Shown here: piece by piece, positions 25,934 to 34,520 of the stretch
How positions within the stretch are numbered: the first letter of the stretch is position 1
How the letters are laid out: every line of letters begins with the position of its first letter
Translations under genes and position numbers: made by a program
Notes under the pieces: model-generated
What the model was told of the DNA's origin: nothing
What the model saw: only the letters and a program-made list of their open reading frames with translations
Databases searched by the model: none
Source of the DNA: an uncultured Shimia sp.
GTDB lineage: Bacteria > Pseudomonadota > Alphaproteobacteria > Rhodobacterales > Rhodobacteraceae
Assembly (NCBI GenBank): GCA_937897325.1
Contig: CALCOY010000022.1
Location: 62,001 to 126,000 of the forward strand
DNA length: 64,000 bases
Reading direction: 5' to 3'

Positions 25934-26604
25934 GCCAATGCAGCCTCAAGCCGGGCATGGGCCGACACGCCGCGCGCATCCAGCGTGACATCGCGCAGGA
26001 ATGTGTCATACCGCAGGTTGGCGTTGTGAAGATCGCGTTCGGTCAGATCGGCGTCGAACAATGTTGCATGAAGGATCTGGCGTTCTTGTTCATCCAGATC
26101 AACCACATGGGGTTTGGGCTGGTCCCTTTGCAGTGAAACAAGGGTCAGCGGCGTGATCCGCGCCATTTCGGATTGTTCGACGATCAACTGCATCTCTCCC
26201 TCTTGCAGCTTGCGCCGGGCGACGATCCGGCGCAGCGCATCCTGCCCGCGAAAGTGCAGAAGGTCGAGTGTGCGGGCCGCGTCATCCTCGGATATCAGAG
26301 CCGCGCGGCTGGCCTTGTTGCGACGCAGGACTTTCAGTTCGACAACGCCAATGACAATCAACATAGGCACAGGCGCCTGCGCAATGGGCAGGGCGAGATG
26401 CGGCCAGATGAAGATTGCCGCCATAAAAGGCAGCAGCAAGACAGTGTAGCGCAGGGGCTGCACCTCAAAAATCAGACGCGCCCAAAAGGCCCCGCTTGCC
26501 CCACGCCGGGGCCAAATCATCACGCGGCCCAGCACGCGCTTTGGCAGGTTCACCGTATCGAGCGCTCCGGGATTGAGCAGTGTATTTCGCGTCAGCACGA
26601 ACAT
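25930..26604 (-). CDS. Unrecognised membrane-anchored protein, first gene of the MoxR-VWA trio
   Basis: A 224-aa protein that I do not recognise. Two hydrophobic segments (about residues 53-70 and 77-91, within YTVLLLPFMAAIFIWPHLAL and VPMLIVIGVVEL) form a hairpin anchor. The long C-terminal part is charged, with likely helical pieces such as DDAARTLDLLHF and EGEMQLIVEQSEMARITPL. It overlaps the MoxR gene by 4 bp and has no clear Shine-Dalgarno. Context suggests that it anchors or is remodelled by the MoxR/VWA pair at the inner membrane. Confidence 0.75.
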   Translation of the reverse strand: MFVLTRNTLLNPGALDTVNLPKRVLGRVMIWPRRGASGAFWARLIFEVQPLRYTVLLLPFMAAIFIWPHLALPIAQAPVPMLIVIGVVELKVLRRNKASRAALISEDDAARTLDLLHFRGQDALRRIVARRKLQEGEMQLIVEQSEMARITPLTLVSLQRDQPKPHVVDLDEQERQILHATLFDADLTERDLHNANLRYDTFLRDVTLDARGVSAHARLEAALA

Positions 26605-26654
26605 GGGGGGTAGATAGGCGGGGCTGCATGCTTTCCCATGGCATTATTGACGCA

Positions 26655-27572
26655 TCAGAAATCGGGCAACCTGCCATCGCGCAAAGCGTCGAGAGAAGCG
26701 ATCATCCGGTCAAAGCTGGCGCGGGCGCGTTCGGACATGTGGCGGGCTCTTAGATAACCGTGGACAAGGCCATCTTCGTTCCTCCAAAGCGCCTGCCCCC
26801 CGACTGCGTTGATCTGCCGGGCGTAGACATCACCATCGCTGGCCAGCGGATCACATGCGGCTGTGATGATCACGGTGGGTGGTAAACCTGCAAAGTCGTT
26901 ATCGTGCAGCGGTGCATAGGTCGGATCCCCTGCCCGTTCCCGCCCGGCGCTGCGGATCTGCATATAGAATTGCATGTCCTTCGTTGTGAGGCCCGGTGCC
27001 TCGGCATGCTCTTGATACGATTGCCATGACCAGTCGCCACCGAGGCCCGGATAGATCAACAACTGGCCCTTGATGCAGGTATCGCTGCGGCGGGCATGGG
27101 CGATGGCCGCGACCAGATTGCCACCTGCACTGTCGCCGCAAAGGACGATGTCACCCTGGGGTGCCGCATCAAAGACCGCCAGCGCATCATTGAAATCGTC
27201 CGGAAAAGGATGTTCCGGAGACAGACGATAATTGACAGCGATAACGCGCATCGTGGTGCGCGCGCAGAATTCGGCACAGATGGAATCGTGACTGTCGAGG
27301 CCGCCAACCACGAAACCGCCACCATGGCAGAAGAAGACAGTTGTATCAGATGTTTGGGGAGGTTCGTAGATCCGACACGGCACACCGCCCACAACCTTAT
27401 CTTCGACCCTTACGCCTTTCGGGCGGCCTGCATCGAAGGCCGCACACATCCTGTCGTACACTTCGCGTTGTTCGGCAACGGTAAGGTCAACGGCGTCTGG
27501 CGGATAGAAGTCCTCTGTCCGCGCCAGAAAGGCCCGGATCTCGTCGTCCAGAAGCTGATCGTAGTCCGGCAC
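26655..27572 (-). CDS. Alpha/beta hydrolase, hormone-sensitive-lipase-type esterase
   Basis: A 305-aa cytoplasmic esterase of the HSL (type IV lipase) family. The oxyanion-hole motif is HGGGF (83-87), the nucleophile is Ser148 in GDSAGGN, the acid lies in TAACDPLASD and the base His is in EDGLVHGYL. Its start is GTG (27570-27572), directly adjacent to the TAA of the acyl-CoA synthetase gene, so it should be translated by re-initiation. Pairing with an acyl-CoA synthetase suggests that it releases a carboxylic acid from an ester for CoA activation; the ester is unknown. Confidence 0.87.
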   Translation of the reverse strand: MPDYDQLLDDEIRAFLARTEDFYPPDAVDLTVAEQREVYDRMCAAFDAGRPKGVRVEDKVVGGVPCRIYEPPQTSDTTVFFCHGGGFVVGGLDSHDSICAEFCARTTMRVIAVNYRLSPEHPFPDDFNDALAVFDAAPQGDIVLCGDSAGGNLVAAIAHARRSDTCIKGQLLIYPGLGGDWSWQSYQEHAEAPGLTTKDMQFYMQIRSAGRERAGDPTYAPLHDNDFAGLPPTVIITAACDPLASDGDVYARQINAVGGQALWRNEDGLVHGYLRARHMSERARASFDRMIASLDALRDGRLPDF

Positions 27573-29471
27573 TTATTCGGCGGCCACGACCTGCTCTGCA
27601 TCGGCTTCCCAGGGCCTTGTGAAGTCGCCCAGCACGGTTTGCACCGCTGTCTCGGATGCGCCGTTCATCGCGATTTGGGCAACAAGTCCACGCTTCTTGT
27701 CGTCGATCACAGCCGAGACGCGGGCCGACAGTTCTGCCATTTCCAAGGCAGTGTCGTAAATCCGGGTGATCGCCATCTTGCGCAGATCCGGTTTGAAAAC
27801 CTTGCCCACGGCCGTTTTCGGCAACTCGCCCAGAATGGTCATGTGCTTGGGATGCGCCGCACGTTCGTGGACATGTTTGGTCGCGTATTCCAGAAGCTCG
27901 GCTTCGGTCACGCTCGCCCCTTCGACAAGTTCCACAAAGGCGCAGGGAACTTCACCCGCGTGCCGGTCGGGCTGGCCAATGGCACCCGCAAAGGCGACGG
28001 CCTCGTGACCCAGAAGCGCCTCTTCAATCTCGGCGGGGTCAATATTGTGTCCGCCACGAATGATCAGGTCCTTGGCGCGGCCCGTGATCCACAGGTATTC
28101 ATCCTCGTCCAGACGCCCCAGATCACCGGTGCGCAGGTAGTCCCCGTAAAAAAGATCCTTGTTCTTTTCGGCCTCGGTGTAGGTGTTGCCGATGTAAACG
28201 CCCGGATTGGTGACACAGATCTCGCCGATCTCGTTCGCCTCGGCCTCGATCGCGCCATTGGGCGTGTCCTTGAAGATCTTCACATCCGTGTACGGGAAGG
28301 TAATCCCGACCGACCCGATCTTCTTTTCGCCATCGACAGGGTTGTTAGAAACAAGGCAGGTCGCCTCGGTCATGCCGTACCCTTCGATGAGGATCACGCC
28401 AGTCGCTTTCTCAAAGCGCTTGAAAAGCTCTTGCGGCAGCGGGGCCGAGCCGGAAAAGGCCGTCTTCACGCTGCTGACATCCGCATCAATCGGGCGCTGC
28501 ATCAGGACCGAGATCGCTGTCGGCACAGTAATGATAAAGGTGATCTTCCAACGTTCGACCAGCTTCCAGAAATTGTCGAACACACCCTCGCCCCGGTAAC
28601 CCTGCGGTGTCGGGAAGACGACATGCGCACCCGAGGCAATAGCCCCCATCAGGATCGGATGGCAGGCAAAGACGTGAAAAAGAGGCAGCGGACAAATGAT
28701 ATTGTCGTTTTCGGTATAAAGCAGGCGATGCGCCGTCCAGCCGTTGTAGACCAGGCCCGAATACTTGTGCTGCGCGACCTTGGGCATGCCCGTTGTACCG
28801 CCCGTGTGGAAGTAGCAGGCGACGCGGTCTTCCTGCACATCCTCGAAGCTGAGCTTTTTGGGCTGCTTCTTGAGTTCTTTGTTGAAGTCGAGGTAGTCGG
28901 CATGCTTGGCCTTCTTTGCCTTGGGTCGGATCAATGGCACGATCCAGGACTTGGGCGGCGTGAGATAGCGCAGCAGATCAACCTCAAGCACGGTCTTAAC
29001 GTTGGGCGCATGTTCAACGGCCTCTGCCACCTTGTCGGCCACATCCGTCTTCGGGAAAGCCTTGAGCGTGACGACAACCTTGGCGTTCGTTTCGCGCAGG
29101 ATGGCCGAGATCTGCTCGGGTTCCAGCAGCGGGTTGATCGGATTGACGATGCCCACAACAGCCCCACCCAGAAGTGCCAGAACGGTCTCATTACAATTCG
29201 GCAGTATGTAGGCGACCACATCGGTTGGCCCGATGCCGAGCTTGCGGAACATGTTGGCAGCTTGCGTGGTCTTGCTGTGAAGCTGCGACCATGTCAGCGT
29301 TTCGGCCTTGTCGGTCGGGCCAGAGAAAAGCTGGTAGCTTATAGCGCTGTGGTTGGGAAACTTCTGCGCTGTTCCCGACAGCATGGAATAGAGCGTTTTG
29401 GGAACGTCCCGCTCTGCCCATGGCATTTCATCTTCGATTGCTTTGCGATCCGCGATGCCCGCGTAGCCCAT
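27573..29471 (-). CDS. Acyl-CoA synthetase (AMP-binding enzyme)
   Basis: A 632-aa adenylate-forming enzyme that converts a carboxylic acid, ATP and CoA to acyl-CoA. Visible motifs are the phosphate loop YFHTGGTTGMPK near residue 225, GYGMTEATC near 365, the hinge region YLRTGDLG-x4-YLWITGRAKD near 450, RGGHNIDPAEIEE, and the C-terminal catalytic Lys in LPKTAVGK. The start at 29471 has GGGAGG 9 bp upstream; the extended frame to 29525 adds a non-conserved 18-residue tail. The acid cannot be deduced, though the length and C-terminal tail fit medium/long-chain or aromatic enzymes. The esterase gene follows without a gap. Confidence 0.9.
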   Translation of the reverse strand: MGYAGIADRKAIEDEMPWAERDVPKTLYSMLSGTAQKFPNHSAISYQLFSGPTDKAETLTWSQLHSKTTQAANMFRKLGIGPTDVVAYILPNCNETVLALLGGAVVGIVNPINPLLEPEQISAILRETNAKVVVTLKAFPKTDVADKVAEAVEHAPNVKTVLEVDLLRYLTPPKSWIVPLIRPKAKKAKHADYLDFNKELKKQPKKLSFEDVQEDRVACYFHTGGTTGMPKVAQHKYSGLVYNGWTAHRLLYTENDNIICPLPLFHVFACHPILMGAIASGAHVVFPTPQGYRGEGVFDNFWKLVERWKITFIITVPTAISVLMQRPIDADVSSVKTAFSGSAPLPQELFKRFEKATGVILIEGYGMTEATCLVSNNPVDGEKKIGSVGITFPYTDVKIFKDTPNGAIEAEANEIGEICVTNPGVYIGNTYTEAEKNKDLFYGDYLRTGDLGRLDEDEYLWITGRAKDLIIRGGHNIDPAEIEEALLGHEAVAFAGAIGQPDRHAGEVPCAFVELVEGASVTEAELLEYATKHVHERAAHPKHMTILGELPKTAVGKVFKPDLRKMAITRIYDTALEMAELSARVSAVIDDKKRGLVAQIAMNGASETAVQTVLGDFTRPWEADAEQVVAAE

Positions 29472-29597
29472 GATCAATGTCCTCCCTGATGCGCTTTTTC
29501 TAAGCGCGTAATCCCTTTGACCCAAGGATGGGGCGTTAGATGGCGATCTGCAAGCTGTGGGAGCGGTATCATCCTCTCCGGAACGCCGCGTCAGATG

Positions 29598-31409
29598 CTA
29601 TTCCGCCGCGACACCGTCGGTGAATTGCAGCCGGGCGAGGCGCGCATACAGGCCGCCTTCGGCCACAAGCTGGTCATGCGTTCCAATGGCGGCGATGCGG
29701 CCCTGATCCAGAACGACGATGCGATCAGCTTTTTTCACGGTCGCCAGACGGTGTGCAACGATCAGCGTCGTGCGCCCCTTCGACAGCGTGTCGACCGCCA
29801 TCTGCACGGCCCGTTCGCTTTCTGCATCAAGCGCACTTGTTGCCTCATCCAGAAGGAGAACCGGCGCATCCCGCAGAATCGCACGGGCAATGGCGATGCG
29901 CTGTTTCTGACCGCCCGACAACATCACGCCACGCTCGCCCAGAGGCGCATCGTACCCTTCGGGCAGGGCGCTGATGAACTCATCCGCGGCGGCAGCCCTC
30001 GCAGCGGACACGATTTCGGCCTGGGTCGCATCTGGGCGTCCGAAGCGGATGTTTTCCCCGGCGGATGCAGCAAAGATCAGCGGATCCTGTGGGACAAGTG
30101 CGATGTGCTTGCGAAAAACCTCTCGGCCCACCTGTGTAAGATCCACCCCATCCAGTAAAACGCGCCCTGCCTGGGGATCATAAAATCGAAGCAAAAGCTG
30201 GATGATCGTTGTTTTCCCAGCGCCAGAGGGGCCAACAAAAGCGACCGTTTCACCCGGTTCAATGGTTAGGGTCACCTGATCAAGCGCGGCGCGACCCGGA
30301 CGGGACGGATACGCGAAAGAAACATTTTCAAAGGCAATCCGCCCGGCAACAGGTTCCGCAAGGACGAGAGGCTCCGCAGGATCGACGACCACATCTTCAT
30401 TGGTCAACAGTTCCACCAAACGTTCGGTGGCCCCAGCGGCGCGCTGCAATTCGCCCCAGACCTCGGAGAGGCTGCCGACGGCACCGGCGACAAGGACCGA
30501 ATAGATGACGAACTGGATCAAAGCGCCGGGCGAAATGGTGCCGCTGCGCAGGTCATTTGCGCCGATCCAGAGAACGCCCAAAACGCCCGCAAAGACAAGA
30601 AAGATCACGATCACGGTCAGTTGCGCCCGCGTGGTGATCCTGCGCCTAGCAGAACCATAGCTTCTTTCCGTAACATCCGAGAAGAGCGCCCGGCTTTGCG
30701 TTTCGTGCGTGAAGGCCTGAACGGTCTGCACGCCCTGCAATTGTTCGGATGCGCTACCGGATGATGCGGCAATCCAATCCTGGTTTTCGCGGCTGAGCAC
30801 TCTCAGGCGACGCCCCAGCACCAGGATTGGAATGATGACCAGTGGAACCAGCAGCAGGACAAGCCCGGCGAGTTTTGTAGACGTTAACAACATCAAGGCA
30901 AGGCCGCCCACAAAGATAAGGATGTTGCGCAAAGCAACAGACACGGAGGATCCGATCACCGTGAGGATAAGGGTCGTGTCGGTCGTAATCCGGCTTAACA
31001 CTTCGCCGGTCATGATCCTTTCGTAATACGCCGGGCTCATCCCGATGACGCGGTTGAAGACCGCTTTGCGAATATCGGCCACCACGCGTTCGCCAAGAAC
31101 AGTGACCAGCGCGTAACGCAGTCCTGTTCCAAGCGCCAAAAGGGCTGCGAGGCCCAAAGCGGCAACAAAATAAAGATCCAACACTTTGGAATCGACCGTG
31201 TTGAAACTGTCGACAACCCGGCGCACGGCCATTGGCAGGGTCAGCGAAATGGCTGCCGTGAGCACCAAAGCGACGATCGCAGCAATCAGCAGTGAGTTGT
31301 AAGGCCGCATGAAGGGCCAGAGTGCGACCAGCGCACCGACTTTCTTGGATTTCTCGCGGTCCTCGCTGCCTGCGGAAGCGGGTGGTGCGACGGGGGCTTC
31401 ATCCGCCAT
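29598..31409 (-). CDS. MsbA-like ABC exporter (fused permease and ATPase)
   Basis: A 603-aa half-transporter with six membrane helices (about residues 25-310) and a C-terminal ATPase. Walker A is GPSGAGKTT near residue 395, the Q-loop is VPQDPLIFA, the signature is LSGGQKQR, Walker B is VLLLDEATSALD and the H-loop is VAHRLAT, all intact. It should work as a homodimer. The family includes lipid A flippases and multidrug exporters; the substrate is not readable. AGGAGAG precedes the ATG. It is a useful contrast to the degenerate exporter-like protein 1.5 kb away. Confidence 0.9.
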   Translation of the reverse strand: MADEAPVAPPASAGSEDREKSKKVGALVALWPFMRPYNSLLIAAIVALVLTAAISLTLPMAVRRVVDSFNTVDSKVLDLYFVAALGLAALLALGTGLRYALVTVLGERVVADIRKAVFNRVIGMSPAYYERIMTGEVLSRITTDTTLILTVIGSSVSVALRNILIFVGGLALMLLTSTKLAGLVLLLVPLVIIPILVLGRRLRVLSRENQDWIAASSGSASEQLQGVQTVQAFTHETQSRALFSDVTERSYGSARRRITTRAQLTVIVIFLVFAGVLGVLWIGANDLRSGTISPGALIQFVIYSVLVAGAVGSLSEVWGELQRAAGATERLVELLTNEDVVVDPAEPLVLAEPVAGRIAFENVSFAYPSRPGRAALDQVTLTIEPGETVAFVGPSGAGKTTIIQLLLRFYDPQAGRVLLDGVDLTQVGREVFRKHIALVPQDPLIFAASAGENIRFGRPDATQAEIVSAARAAAADEFISALPEGYDAPLGERGVMLSGGQKQRIAIARAILRDAPVLLLDEATSALDAESERAVQMAVDTLSKGRTTLIVAHRLATVKKADRIVVLDQGRIAAIGTHDQLVAEGGLYARLARLQFTDGVAAE

Positions 31410-31499
31410 CGTCTCTCCTGATCGGTTTGGCGAGTGTCATGGCCGCAGGACCAAGCGGGGTCAAGTGGCGACCTGGCAAGTGCGACATCAGGCGAAGGC

Positions 31500-31573
31500 T
31501 GGAGCGGGTAGACGGAATCGAACCGACATAGCCTGCTTGGAAGGCAGGGGCTTTACCATTAAGCTATACCCGC
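31500..31573 (-). tRNA. tRNA-Gly (anticodon TCC)
   Basis: On the minus strand a 74-nt cloverleaf includes an encoded CCA end (31502-31500). The 7-bp acceptor stem is GCGGGTA with TACCCGC. The anticodon arm CTGCC-TTCCAAG-CAGGC carries TCC, and the T-arm loop contains GGTTCGATTCC. The D-arm is small, as usual for glycine tRNAs. Confidence 0.95.
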
Positions 31574-31583
31574 GGGTGATCGT

Positions 31584-31612
31584 GCGATAAACGACCCGTT
31601 TTCCGAGGTCAA
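31584..31612 (-). promoter_or_regulatory. Sigma-70-type promoter of the tRNA-Gly gene
   Basis: On the minus strand TTGACC (31612-31607), a 17-bp spacer and TATCGC (31589-31584) lie 10 bp before the tRNA 5' end, the expected distance. Confidence 0.6.
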
Positions 31613-31881
31613 CGCCTTTGTCCCCACCGCATCTCTGCAGCGAGTCGAAAAGCCTCTTCTTTCTGCCTTCAGATCGCCAGTCCAAAAAACGGTGAATGAT
31701 GTCGAAATCCAACCAAGTGGCTGATTTTGCTTTTTCATTTCTGCACATTTCATGCGCGCTGACGGAAGAATTCATCAGCTGTTCATCTCGGGCGCAACAC
31801 CATTTCATCCCGCCAGAGCATTACTGTCAGGGACAGCCGCGAAAAAGGCAGCATCGAAACACTGACGAACGGATCTTTGAC
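31613..31881. other. Intergenic region upstream of the P-loop/pseudo-ABC/two-component block
   Basis: About 270 bp with visibly lower GC than its flanks. It separates the leftward tRNA promoter from the rightward NTPase gene. No gene is supported. It should contain the promoter of the four-gene block; no clear hexamer pair was found. Confidence 0.45.
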
Positions 31882-32949
31882 ATGACTTTCGCAACAGACT
31901 TTCACCCGACCCTTCTTGACATGGCCAAATGGGCTTTCACCACGCGTCGCGTCTCACAAGATGATGCGGCGGGCATGACATCAGATTTCAGCAAGGCGAA
32001 AGCCGGTGACCTGGTACTGTGCGAGATCCTTGAAATCGGCCAGCACAAGAAGATCCAGCTTTCGGATCGCCGTGCCTCGACCAGCTATCCAGGCGATCTT
32101 GTCGTTCTATGCCTTGGGGATCGCTACGCGCCCGATCAGTTCAAGGCCCGCGCCCAGATAAACGGTTCGGTTCTGCACCTTGCCGCAGGCGGCGGAATCG
32201 CCGGTGAGGTCGAGGCCGCCCATGTCCGCATGGAAGAGCCGACAAGCCTGCGCCCGCTAGGTCTGGTCACCAACCGATCAGGCGCGGTAATGAATGTGGC
32301 GCAATATGCCCTGCCCACCCTTCCCGGCAATGAAACAGCCACCGTCATTGGCGTCTTCGGCGCCTCAATGAATTCGGGCAAGACCACGGCCGCCGCAAGC
32401 CTCGCCCACGGTCTGCGCGCCGCCGGATATGCAACGGCCGGGATCAAGGCGACAGGCACGGGTGCTTTTGGTGACTTCAACGCCTTTGAAGATGCGGGCG
32501 TGCCAGTGATGGACTTCACCGATGCAGGGATGGCCACGACCTATCGGATGCCTCTGTCCCGAATTGAGGCAGGCTTTGATACGCTGGTCTCCACGGCCGC
32601 GAATGCAGGAGCGGAGGTCGTCGTGGTCGAGATTGCGGACGGGGTTTTCCAGCAGGAAACGCGGGCCATCTTGCAAGGCTCCCGGATAAGGGACCGTCTT
32701 GACGCAATCCTCTTTGCCGCCCCTGACGCCTTGGGCGTTGTCGGCGGGGTACATGTTCTTGAACAACACGACCTTAGTCCCTTTGCGATTTCCGGCATGG
32801 TTAGCTGCTCACCACTCGCGACGGCCGAGGCCGAGATGGCCACAGGTCTTCCCGTCCTCTCACGGGAAGACCTGTGGGATCCGCAGATGATCCACCATCA
32901 TGTGCAGCCCTTCATACGCGCTTTCAAAGACGAGCTGAGCGCGGCATGA
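31882..32949 (+). CDS. P-loop NTPase of unknown function (DUF1611-like C-terminal half)
   Basis: A 355-aa cytoplasmic protein in two halves. The N-terminal half (1-145) is mostly beta, with GDLVLCEILEIGQHKKIQL and YPGDLVVLCLGDRYAPDQF. The C-terminal half is a SIMIBI-like P-loop domain: GASMNSGKTT (160-169), then GIKATGTGAFGDF, MDFTDAG near 220, and VVVVEIADGVFQQET near 255, which resembles dethiobiotin synthetase/CobQ/DUF1611 folds. The catalysed reaction is unknown. It overlaps the next gene by 4 bp (ATGA), whose ABC-type ATPase domain is dead, so this NTPase may be its nucleotide-using partner. The start is the ATG closest to the conserved-looking region; its Shine-Dalgarno is weak. Confidence 0.7.
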   Translation: MTFATDFHPTLLDMAKWAFTTRRVSQDDAAGMTSDFSKAKAGDLVLCEILEIGQHKKIQLSDRRASTSYPGDLVVLCLGDRYAPDQFKARAQINGSVLHLAAGGGIAGEVEAAHVRMEEPTSLRPLGLVTNRSGAVMNVAQYALPTLPGNETATVIGVFGASMNSGKTTAAASLAHGLRAAGYATAGIKATGTGAFGDFNAFEDAGVPVMDFTDAGMATTYRMPLSRIEAGFDTLVSTAANAGAEVVVVEIADGVFQQETRAILQGSRIRDRLDAILFAAPDALGVVGGVHVLEQHDLSPFAISGMVSCSPLATAEAEMATGLPVLSREDLWDPQMIHHHVQPFIRAFKDELSAA

Positions 32950-34481
32950 GCAAACTTCCCAGGCCGATAGATGGGGACCGCATTTCAGATGTGGTCCTCA
33001 TCCCTTTTTTCGGGATCCTGCAAGCAATCGCTCTTGGTTTTGGCGCCTTTGCAACGCGGGAGGCCTTCACCGCTCTGCACGACGGACGGATCCCTGACAT
33101 TGCCACACTCAGCGTTTTGATCCTGACAGGGGTGATTGCTGCAGGCCTTCAATGGATTGCGCGCATCCGCTCTGAAGCCTTGGGGCAAAGCTATGCCGCC
33201 GATTTGCGGATCTGTCTATACACTCATCTTGCTGGCATGTCGCGCGACACGCTGTCTGCGCGGCGCATCGGGGCCTTATCCTTGCGCTTTGTCGGAGATC
33301 TTTCTGCCGCAAGGAACTGGTTTGGCCTTGGTCTGCCACGCATTCTGGCCGCTATGATGATCCTGCCAGGCGCTGCAATCGTGCTGTGGCTGCTCGATCC
33401 ACGGATCGTTTTTGCGGGCGCCGCCCCCATTCTGATTTCACTGACCCTGATGATCTGCCTTGCCATTGGACTTGAGGCACGCCACCGGTCGCTAAGGGGT
33501 CGGCGGGCCAATATCTCGATCACGATGATGGAGCGGATCGCCGTCTCGCCCGAGTTGGACCTGATGGGCCGGACAGAGCGAGAACTGAGCGATCTGCGCA
33601 AAAACAGCCAATCCCTGCGCCAGCACGCCATTGCGCGCAACACCCGGTCGGGCCTGTTGCGCACCGTTCCCCAAATCGGTGCGGCCGTTGCGGGCGTGGC
33701 TCTGTTCTGGGTGGCGGGTCGGCATGGGATTGCACCTGGCACGATTGCAGCTGCCCTCGCCTTTCTGACCATTCTGGTCTTGCCCATGCGGGAACTGGCG
33801 GGCGCATGGGATCAGTATTGCGCCTGGCGGATAGCGCGCGAAAAAGCTCTGCGCCTGCTGTCGAACCCATCAAAACCAAGACGCAGCCTGCGCCGGGAGA
33901 ACGCGGTGACCGTGCAGGTACGTGCCTCGGAAATGTCGGTTGAGATTTCGGCAGGTCAAATCACCGAACTGGTCGGGCGGACTCGTCGCCATGCATCCGC
34001 CCTTGCGGCGGTGATTGGCGGGTTGGATCACACCGATGATGTGACGGTAACCTACAATCACCAGGTAGCCCCCCTGCCCGCCATCGCCTTTATCGGTGAG
34101 CGTCCGACAATTCTGCAGGGCAGCTTGCGCCGGGCCGTGACGCTGGGCCTATCGCCCCGACCATCGGACCGTAAGATCAAGCGGGCCCTTGGCGCTTTTG
34201 ATCTGCAGGATGTTCTGGACGCCGTTGGTGGTCTGAAAGGACGCCTTCGGGAAGGCGCACGGGAATTGTCGGCCTCTGAAACGCTTCGGCTGGACCTCGC
34301 GCGGGCGGTTCTCGCCCGGCCAGACCTGATCGTCATCGACACGAGCCGTCTGACCGCAGATCCCGAAAGCGTCAAACTGGTCGACACGCTGCATGATCAG
34401 ACGAACGCGACGATTGTCATTGCAGGCGATCAAACGCCAACTTTTTCGAACGCCCGTGCAATCGCGCTAAACTGTTGTTGA
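32946..34481 (+). CDS. ABC-exporter-like membrane protein with degenerate, probably inactive ATPase domain
   Basis: A 511-aa protein laid out like a type IV ABC exporter: about five to six membrane helices over residues 15-290, then an ATPase-like domain (about 320-511). Every nucleotide motif is changed. Walker A reads GRTRRHASA (344-352) without GxxGxGKS. The Q-loop region is IGERPTILQGSLRRA with no Gln at the key place. The signature is LSASE (441-445) for LSGGQ. Walker B LIVID is followed by TSR instead of E. The H-loop His is absent in VIAGDQTPT. The frame is intact, with neighbours in ATGA overlap and 39 bp away, so it is kept as a gene. It may be a sensor or substrate-recognition subunit rather than a pump. 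Confidence 0.8.
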   Translation: MSKLPRPIDGDRISDVVLIPFFGILQAIALGFGAFATREAFTALHDGRIPDIATLSVLILTGVIAAGLQWIARIRSEALGQSYAADLRICLYTHLAGMSRDTLSARRIGALSLRFVGDLSAARNWFGLGLPRILAAMMILPGAAIVLWLLDPRIVFAGAAPILISLTLMICLAIGLEARHRSLRGRRANISITMMERIAVSPELDLMGRTERELSDLRKNSQSLRQHAIARNTRSGLLRTVPQIGAAVAGVALFWVAGRHGIAPGTIAAALAFLTILVLPMRELAGAWDQYCAWRIAREKALRLLSNPSKPRRSLRRENAVTVQVRASEMSVEISAGQITELVGRTRRHASALAAVIGGLDHTDDVTVTYNHQVAPLPAIAFIGERPTILQGSLRRAVTLGLSPRPSDRKIKRALGAFDLQDVLDAVGGLKGRLREGARELSASETLRLDLARAVLARPDLIVIDTSRLTADPESVKLVDTLHDQTNATIVIAGDQTPTFSNARAIALNCC

Positions 34482-34520
34482 CAGGTCGTTCGCGGGTCGG
34501 CCGGAACATCGAGAGTTGAT

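Noticed and set aside
27096-29489. 797-codon plus-strand frame opposite the acyl-CoA synthetase and esterase genes
   Set aside because: It mirrors two well-supported minus-strand genes, has low-complexity His/Gly/Asp-rich translation and no domain; long antisense frames are common in GC-rich DNA.
31488-31808. Minus-strand frame of 106 codons upstream of and across the tRNA gene
   Set aside because: It runs through the tRNA-Gly gene and its promoter and encodes no recognisable domain.
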